Positions 58,117-64,000 of a DNA stretch of 64,000 nucleotides are shown piece by piece. Every line of letters starts with the position of its first letter. Within the stretch, counting starts at the first letter, position 1. The stretch comes from Prosopocoilus inquinatus. Taxonomy: Eukaryota; Arthropoda; Insecta; Coleoptera; Lucanidae. The notes under the pieces are model-generated. The model saw only the letters and a program-made list of their open reading frames with translations. It was not told the DNA's origin and did not search any database. Location of the stretch: positions 39,959,001-40,023,000 of the forward strand of contig CM069876.1 of NCBI GenBank assembly GCA_036172665.1. Reading direction: 5' to 3'. The position numbers and the translations under genes were made by a program.

Positions 58117-58450
58117 GTAAGTACAAAGTTTTTTTTTAATCTCAAACCGGACAGAAAAATGAAGAGAACACACTCAACGTTTCGCTATAGATTTATAGCT
58201 TCGTCAGGAGTGACGAAGCTATGAATCATTTTTCTGTCCGGTTTGAGATTAAAAAAAAACTTTGTACTTACAATTTTCATCGGACAAGAACAAACTTCAA
58301 TTATGCTTTATAGCTTCGTCAGGAGTGACGAAGCTATAAATCTATAGCGAAACGTTGAGTGTGTTCTCTTCATTTTTCTGCCCGGTTTGAGATTAAAAAA
58401 AAAACTTTGTACTTACAATTTTCATCGGACAAGAACAAACTTCAATTATG
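58117..58450. mobile_element. Cluster of Penelope-like terminal repeats (ribozyme family 3)
   Basis: Unit 1 runs on the minus strand (58117-58207) and starts GTAAGTACAAAG. Unit 2 is head-to-head on the plus strand (58208-58305), lacking about 28 bases with the GAAA strand. After a 16-bp remnant of another inverted unit, unit 4 follows on the plus strand (58325-58450). Units share ATTTTTCTGTCCGGTTTGAG, an A-run, ACTTTGTACTTACAATTTTC and GACAAGAACAAACTTCAATT. Both head-to-head joints read CTTCGTCAGGAGTGACGAAG. Partial, inverted terminal repeats with a hammerhead are typical of Penelope-like retroelements; no reverse transcriptase was seen here. Confidence 0.65.
58171..58212 (-). ncRNA. Candidate type-I hammerhead ribozyme, family 3
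   Basis: Minus strand: stem I strand CACTC (58208-58212), core CTGACGA (58201-58207), one unpaired A, stem II GCTATA/TATAGC (6 pairs, loop AATC), GAAA, short palindromic stem III ACGT, cleavage nucleotide U, then GAGTG (58171-58175) closing a perfect 5-pair stem I. Cleavage would fall between 58176 and 58175. The CACTC strand and C3 come from the head-to-head joint. The plus-strand unit at 58325-58375 has G in place of C3 and cannot form this fold. Confidence 0.75.
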
Positions 58451-58586
58451 GATATCAATTTGGATGACGTCAAAAGAATGACGAGTCCGAGTCGGAAGAA
58501 GGAAGACGTCATAGACGAAGGAGACATACCTTCTCAGAAGCCATCACAGCTACTGCAATTCATTAAAGCTCTGAGACTGCTATAAG
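58449..58586 (+). CDS. Possible N-terminal fragment of a mobile-element ORF
   Basis: An ATG immediately after the last family-3 terminal repeat opens a 45-codon frame, MDINLDDVKRMTSPSRKKED onward, rich in charged residues, ending at TAA (58584-58586). Its position after a ribozyme-bearing terminal repeat is where the Penelope-like ORF would begin, and the frame continues in recognisable codon style (VDHIRTNLGKRSQKMIFEFL) after the stop. I do not recognise the sequence and it may be chance. Confidence 0.25.
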
Positions 58587-58589
58587 TAG

Positions 58590-59035
58590 ACCATATTCGA
58601 ACAAACCTTGGAAAACGAAGTCAGAAAATGATTTTTGAATTTCTTTTCGAAAACTAGGCGCTAACAAGGAAAGTCGAGGTTAAGATTTGTAGCTTAGTAC
58701 GGATTACTAAAAAAACTGAAGATAAAAGGAGGTTAAAAAGTGGTTTTCTAGTTATTATTGATGTACTAAAAAGATTTCCCTTTCATGTTTTAGTTTGCCA
58801 CCCTTTTTCTGCACGTTTACAAAAGCAATTTTACTCAAAAGCTAACACCTTAAAGTCCATCAAAATACATTACAATTTGTGCTTTGTTTTCCATTCGATT
58901 GAAATTGAAATAGCGGCAATTAACGATTTACGTATCGCGTCAGCGTCAACGTGGCGTCGATTGGACGGAGGTTGAGTGGAATACTTACAACCCAGCACTA
59001 AATACGTGTTTTCAATTTCTTCTGAAGAAGCCAGA
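58590..59035. other. Gene-free stretch
   Basis: AT-rich with no supported feature. Confidence 0.3.
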
Positions 59036-59041
59036 AAAACG

Positions 59042-59238
59042 TACAGGGTGACTGTGATAGTTGTGTAAAGCTCGAAACCTGTAATACATCACTATAAATG
59101 CAACGATTGTATTTATATGCCCTGAAAACAAGTTACTCCTAATAGTTTTCGAGAAAATCTCAGTTGAAAATATTTCCGAAACTCTTGAGTACCACTGGCT
59201 GATTTCAAGCTTTGTACAACTGTCGTAGTCATCCTGTA
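59042..59238. mobile_element. MITE with TA flanks
   Basis: TACAGGGTGACTGTGATAGT with TGTGTAAAGCT at the left is the inverse of AGCTTTGTACAACTGTCGTA with GTCATCCTGTA at the right; TA marks both ends, as in Tc1/mariner-type insertion. ORF at 59012-59245 is chance. Confidence 0.75.
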
Positions 59239-59244
59239 CAATCA

Positions 59245-60085
59245 AATGTCGATATTGCTATTAAATTAACGAACTGTCCGACCATTCAAAATTACTCGAA
59301 TTTTACGAAGTAGGAACGTAATAGATTTTAATCTCCAATCTGATCTCCATCTATGCAAATTTAATAAACGATATTGAGAACAATGAAAACAGCAAAGCAA
59401 AGTGCGAGACTACCCCGTGCTGTTTGCCTTCACGCAGACTGTTACGAGGGAACATTATCATTCCCCCATCATCATTTGTTCGCGGTTTACGGTTCTGGCA
59501 GCCCGACATCATTCTTTCGTCTGCTTATATCCTGTAATTTATTCCCGAACCCCACTGTAAAACATTCTCCGAATAGGGCAGGTTCTGGTCCGGCCAGTTA
59601 TTGACGGGGGCGAACGTTCCTCTATGCGCTTTCGTTAATTCGAGGGCGAAGGTGAAAGCTTTTATATAATTTATTTAACCGAATCACACATACATACCTA
59701 TGCAGATACAGTGTGATTATACAATCTAAGTTCATAGAAAGTGTGTCATTTTGTCGTGATAGTTTATCTTTAATCTTCAGTTTATAACAGTTATAAAAAT
59801 AATTGTTCCTCTGGGAATATATGGAATATTAAACATCTAGGAGAACCTTCGAGGTGTACGGGCGGTCATCAAATAATCAATTAAGATAAAGTCAAATCTC
59901 AAAAATTTAAAAATAATAATGAAAACCGAATAACGGGGCCCGTATTCGTTTACAAAACGATAGGCGTTCGTTCACCAAGAAGGATCACGTCACGTTTCTC
60001 CATCTAGACGAATAAGCACAAGTGGTAGAGAGAAGATTAAGGTTAAAGTGAATGAAGGCAAAAACAAAAGAAAAACTCATTTAAT
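59245..60085. other. Gene-free stretch 3' of the Rieske gene
   Basis: No ORF or repeat of note. 59400-59640 is GC-richer. It separates the MITE from the polyadenylation signal of the Rieske gene. Confidence 0.3.
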
Positions 60086-60090
60086 CCACG

Positions 60091-60096
60091 TTTATT
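60091..60096 (-). terminator. Polyadenylation signal of the Rieske gene
   Basis: AATAAA on the minus strand, 27 bases downstream of the stop codon, is followed by a T-rich stretch (GTTTTTCTTTTGTTTTT-like on the minus strand). This is a short but normal insect 3' UTR. Confidence 0.7.
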
Positions 60097-60122
60097 TCAT
60101 TTTCTGTTAACAAAAGGAAAAG

Positions 60123-60806
60123 TCAACCAACTAATAAGGTGTTTTCATCGACGAAGTTGTAAAAAGGCACTTCTAAATTCAACGGCGCTGGACCTTTGCG
60201 TGCTCGTCCGGAAGCGTCGAAGTGCGAACCGTGACAGGGGCAGTAATACCCTCCGAAATCACCCTGCCCAGCAATGGGCACGCAACCCAGATGAGTGCAC
60301 ACGCCCAAAACCACCAGCCACTCGGGTCGCTGGGTCCTATCCTCGTCCCTTTGGGGGTCCCTCAAAATGGCAATGTCCACCGCTCGAACCGTGTCGATTT
60401 CGTCCTGCGTACGGTGCCTTATGAACAAGGGCTTGCCCCGCCATTTCAAGGTCGCCGATTTGCCTTCGGGGATATCCGAGAGCCTCACTTCGATTTTGCT
60501 CAAGGCCAGCACTTCCTTGGAGGCCGACATGGAGCTCACGAATTGATGGATGAGGGATTTGGTGGCGTAGGCCGACATGACTCCTGCGGCCGTGACCACG
60601 AAATACGTGAAGGCCCTTCGAGAGGGCACGGATTCGCTGCTTTTCACGTCCGGACATTCCACGGATTTTCGGCGGTATTTCGAGTAGTCAGGTACGTCAA
60701 TGTCCCTGTGGCGTACTTGGATGGCGTTTGGGGGCCGAAAGCGATTGAGTCTTGATGAAGATTGCAGAATACTTCTGGTGAGGGCTGAGTGCGACAAAGA
60801 AACCAT
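60123..60806 (-). CDS. RFeSP: Cytochrome b-c1 complex Rieske iron-sulfur subunit
   Basis: Encodes 227 residues. The protein carries the [2Fe-2S] cluster of respiratory complex III and passes electrons from ubiquinol to cytochrome c1 at the mitochondrial inner membrane. Residues 1-32 are rich in Ser/Arg without acidic residues, as in a mitochondrial presequence. A membrane helix spans about 66-90, followed by the flexible hinge [17 protein letters not shown]. The cluster motifs CTHLGC (170-175) and CPCHGS (189-194) provide ligands Cys170, His172, Cys189 and His192, with Cys175-Cys191 as the disulfide. The C terminus is complete (NTLLVG). Length matches insect homologues (about 230). The frame has no intron, and a family member in one exon could be a retrocopy; however, no A-tract follows, the frame is intact, and AATAAA is in place, so a working gene is more likely. 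The ATG sits in TTCAAGATGG. The plus-strand ORF of 177 codons opposite is a shadow. Confidence 0.95.
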   Translation of the reverse strand: MVSLSHSALTRSILQSSSRLNRFRPPNAIQVRHRDIDVPDYSKYRRKSVECPDVKSSESVPSRRAFTYFVVTAAGVMSAYATKSLIHQFVSSMSASKEVLALSKIEVRLSDIPEGKSATLKWRGKPLFIRHRTQDEIDTVRAVDIAILRDPQRDEDRTQRPEWLVVLGVCTHLGCVPIAGQGDFGGYYCPCHGSHFDASGRARKGPAPLNLEVPFYNFVDENTLLVG

Positions 60807-60914
60807 CTTGAAGTTGAAACTGTGTGTTTTGGCTTAAAACTAAACTATTTTGACAGGTGGAAGTTGCACTTGAATTCAGTTGCTATGGTAATTGAATTCT
60901 ATTTGATTTTTTCT

Positions 60915-61192
60915 GGGGTCCATAGATTTGACTGACGTTTAACATGTCGGAGAGGGTTCGGAAACACAACGTCAATTTCATTAATAATTTCAGATTTTAT
61001 AGTTGGCTGACTTAATTTGATATGATTGTTCATAGTAATTTCTCACTAAGTTACTAAATTAGAAAAAATTAAATACAGTTTTGCTGTTTTCACCATTTTT
61101 CGAGTTCCATGAAAAATGACGAATCTCACGTGTTTCCGAACCTTCTCCGACATGTGAAACGTCAATCAAATCTAGGAACCCTATTGACAATG
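60915..61192. mobile_element. Foldback MITE just upstream of the Rieske gene
   Basis: CATAGATTTGACTGACGTTT with AACATGTCGGAGAGGGTTCG and GAAACAC at the left is the inverse of GTGTTTCCGAACCTTCTCCG with ACATGTGAAACGTCAATCAA at the right. Arms are about 48 bp with few mismatches. It lies 109 bp 5' of the start codon, within or next to the probable promoter. Confidence 0.8.
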
Positions 61193-61194
61193 AC

Positions 61195-62210
61195 GTGTCA
61201 TCAATTTGAAGATACCCAGGAAGTCGCCTACTTTTGTAAATTATTAATCAAAACGCTAAAAATAACTTCAAAATAAGTTAAGAAATAGCAGGTGTTACGA
61301 TATAGCAAAAAACTGTTACGGTTTAAAATTCCGTTTAACGCATAATGTTCCTAAAATGGCTGTCATTGCAGCGAGCCGACTTGATGGCGCCCTCCATCTT
61401 CTTGCTGGACTTACCGAGTTTTCTAAAATGATTTTGACATTTCTTTGTGCTTTATAATCTGGGCTCCCCGCAGGGGCTTGGCGAATCAAGCCAATAGTTT
61501 CGTTATTCACATAATTGAATACATTTATCGTTTACTTAGTTGCTTTCTGTTCATTTTGTTTGAAACGCTTTAGTGGCGTCTAAACGACGTCTGAAGATTT
61601 ATACAATGATCTGGAAAAGGCATTCTACGCAAATAAAAGCATCCATTCGGGCTTTCCAAAGCCTGACAATTGTTGTACTTATGAAGTAGGGATTTATGAC
61701 CAGCGATTTCTGTGCGCATATTTGTACGTAATGCTTTTTTTATTGATTTAAAGTGTGCGCTGTTTTTACTGTGGGAGCTTCTATTCGTTGGGATATTGGT
61801 AACCTTGAAGGTACTCCTGGATACTTAACGTGTGAATACATAAAGACAAATGCAATAACTGATGTTTATTTTTTTTACAGCTAAGTTATTTGGTGCTCAA
61901 TTCGAATCAACCCGTCCCACTCAATAGGCGGTACTGGGATGTAAGTTAATTTCCTCTCCCATAATCTTGGTAGATTGTTATGGGTTAAATTCCTGGTTAC
62001 TTTCAGCAGTAATGGGCGGTATAATGAATTTTTCTAATTCCCTGGTTGTAGCCATTTGATATCACGGCTTCTATTGGATCCATTTTGTGCCGTTACTTTG
62101 CATTTCGCTACCACAAGTTACAGATAAACATTTTTCGTGAATTGCTGCTAACTTGAGCAAAATTCTGATTTGTCAAGCGGGTAAACCGTTTATAGTTCAG
62201 ATAGAAAGGT
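61195..62210. other. Gene-free stretch
   Basis: No supported gene or repeat. A 64-codon minus ORF (61316-61510) has no domain. Confidence 0.3.
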
Positions 62211-62215
62211 GATGT

Positions 62216-62995
62216 CATTAGAGTGACCCATATTTGTACTCGATTTCTTTGTTTCAACAGATGAATCCGCTTTTTTCCCTGGCTTCGCTTTTTTTCTTCG
62301 CTACTTCTTTCCTGGTTACCGTTTCCCTGTTTTCGCGGTGAGTCTCTTCCTGCCCAGAGTGTATACGAATCAAGTAAGCAACGAAGTTCGATACGTTAGG
62401 TCATCGCTTAGCATCACACCGTGCCCTTTCCAATGGTCACCGATATCCGGCTGTTGGTAACAACTGACATAAACGACATTACAGTTGGTTAAGTTTGACA
62501 ACTGATTGAGAACAACCCATTCGATCTTCGACAAATCGTAACATACTATTTTATTTATGTTATTTGATTAATGAATGTTCGCATAGAACGCAGATATAAC
62601 GGCGCATATGTGTGCATTAGAGTGACCCAAACTTATATTCGATTTCTTTGTTTCAACAGAGAAATCCGCTCCTTTTCATCGCTACTTCTTTCCTGCTTAC
62701 CGTTTCCCTGTTTTGGCGACTAATCTGTTCTTGCCAAGAGCACATGCGAATCAAGTGAGCAACGAAGTTCGATACGTGAGGTCATCGTTTAGCATCAGCG
62801 TGCCCTTTCCGAAGGTCATCGATATCCGCCTGTTAGCAACAATTGACATAAACGACATTACTATTGGTTACCTTTGATAACCGGTTGAGAGTAACCGTTT
62901 CAAACTTCGTCAAATCGCAACGTACTTTTTCATTTATGTTATTTGATTAATGCATGTTCGCATATAACGCAGTCACGCCGGCAAATGTGTGTCCA
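62216..62995 (+). repeat. Tandem duplication, 399-bp period
   Basis: CATTAGAGTGACCCA starts both copies (62216, 62615). All later blocks recur in order, including TCGATTTCTTTGTTTCAACAG, GCAACGAAGTTCGATACGT, GAGGTCATCG-TTAGCATCA and TTATTTGATTAATG-ATGTTC; a third start (CATTAAGTTAG) follows at about 62988. No long ORF is conserved between copies. Confidence 0.85.
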
Positions 62996-63304
62996 TTAAG
63001 TTAGCCGTTTCTCGGAATAATTTAAGTTACATTTTATTTAAGATAAACAGATTACCGACTCTCATTTGTGTAAAGCAGTACTGGATCTGAATGAGTTCTA
63101 TTTAAGTATCGCAAGGTCAAGATTCTAACATCTCTTACGTACGTGTTAATTATTTTAAGCCGGTAGGCCCTTGACATTCGAATATCTCTGAGTTTAATAT
63201 ACGTTTTAAGCACGATCTGTTGTTTTGGTTGCGACGACATAATTATTTTGGAGGCACGAGTGGAAAGTTTTCCGAAATTTTGGCGCACGCGGTGAACCTT
63301 GGGA

Positions 63305-63480
63305 GGCGGTTCCGCAGTGGCGTAGCGGTTAAACTCCCTGATGTCCTTAAAATTCGATCCAGCCCACCTTCATCTAGCTCGGGGCAGTTCCTCAGCGCTA
63401 ACTTGCTCCCGTTTTCGTCGATTAATCATGAGGTAACGTAATTTCATTCAGGTGGTAGCAAGGTAGGAAAGCTGCGAGTA
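63305..63480 (+). mobile_element. Possible tRNA-derived SINE
   Basis: TGGCGTAGCGGTTAAAC (about 63318-63334) fits a polymerase III A box and AATTCGATCCA (about 63352) a B box, about 30 bases apart. The downstream body shows no clear tail before about 63480. It differs from the SINE at 34.8 kb. Confidence 0.4.
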
Positions 63481-63484
63481 CCAT

Positions 63485-64000
63485 ACGGAGAGGGTATAAC
63501 GACAATAGCATAATTAGCGTTGGATGAGTGTGGAAAAACTGAAATTTACTTTCCACTTAAATCAAGCTGCGAACCACAGAGCGTAACAAAAACATTACGA
63601 CATCTGCCACTCTTCAGCCCTCGGCATTGTTTGAAGCATCTCAGCATCGCGCGAAGAACAACGGTAATTAGCCGTTTTCATTTTTCATAGGCGAGCCCAA
63701 GCTTTTTCGTTGCATTGTTAGGTGCGTTCGCCTTCAACTATTGCACAGATAGTTATGGAAGTTATAATTGGATGCAGCGGAATAAAAGTGAGCCACTTCG
63801 CGCGAAGCGAGAAGCTTCGGCTGTATGTAATAAGGCGTGAAGGAACTGCTGCATCGTCACCGTACAATCCGCCGTGGTGTGCATTGTCGGTGGGTTCTGC
63901 AGACCAAAAAATTGGCTTCGTTTCGCGACAAATCCCTTTTCCCGAGATCCACAGCCGTGAGCGCGAAACTCACAGGATTTAGGAGGATCGGGAAAAGATC
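63485..64000. other. Right edge, no supported gene
   Basis: An 86-codon plus ORF (63722-63982) has no recognised domain. A strong short palindrome, CTTCGCGCGAAG, lies near 63797-63808. Confidence 0.3.

Noticed and set aside
59020..59050. CTGAAGA...GAAA at 59026 on the plus strand as a hammerhead
   Set aside because: The five bases between the boxes cannot form a stem.
60222..60755. 177-codon plus-strand ORF
   Set aside because: It is the antisense of the Rieske gene; the openness follows from the codon composition of the real gene.
1..64000. CRISPR array, bacterial operon or prophage
   Set aside because: No regularly spaced direct repeats with unique spacers, no Shine-Dalgarno-led dense ORFs; introns, SINEs and Tc1/mariner elements show animal DNA.

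Overview
The window looks like nuclear DNA of an arthropod, very probably an insect. It is AT-rich, gene-poor and full of small DNA transposons. It carries one recognisable host gene, the Rieske iron-sulfur subunit of mitochondrial complex III, whose protein is insect-like. I lean towards a beetle but the sequence does not prove it. Long ORFs are scarce and most short ORFs are chance.

Layout. 1-9 kb: intergenic or intronic DNA with a tandem repeat at the left edge, a foldback element at 6.3 kb, a TIR element at 6.6-7.1 kb and an internally deleted mariner at 7.7-8.1 kb. 9-12.3 kb: a ribozyme-bearing repeat and a broken mariner interrupted by two hairpin MITEs. 12-29 kb: mostly unassigned, with a possible solo LTR (18.74 kb), several diverged tandem repeats and a foldback element at 25.8-26.1 kb. 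29.1-29.35 kb: a candidate minus-strand core promoter (TATA-like, Inr and DPE at the right spacing) leading into a noncoding first exon with a good splice donor. 30-32.3 kb: a second ribozyme-bearing repeat, a MITE and a nearly intact Tc1 transposon with IR/DR ends and a tiny intron. 33-51 kb: repeat-rich, with a tRNA-derived SINE, a reverse-transcriptase fragment, a Harbinger-like MITE, a third ribozyme-bearing repeat, an alternating array of hairpin MITEs full of TGACGTCA sites, and several tandem duplications. 53-59 kb: a 202-bp tandem repeat, a decayed LINE ORF1 and a cluster of Penelope-like terminal repeats. 60.1-60.8 kb: the Rieske gene on the minus strand. 60.9-64 kb: a foldback MITE, a 399-bp tandem duplication and a second SINE-like sequence.

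The most interesting observation is a set of seven well-formed type-I hammerhead ribozyme folds belonging to four unrelated repeat families (6.4, 10.5, 25.86, 26.02, 30.15, 40.18 and 58.19 kb), plus degenerate relatives. All have the CUGANGA and GAAA core, a stable stem II, a very short stem III that is palindromic in three families, and a stem I that closes by independent complementarity; two copies of one family show a compensatory base-pair change in stem I. This architecture matches what is known for Penelope-like retroelements, but several copies here sit in small foldback or orphan repeats without visible reverse transcriptase.
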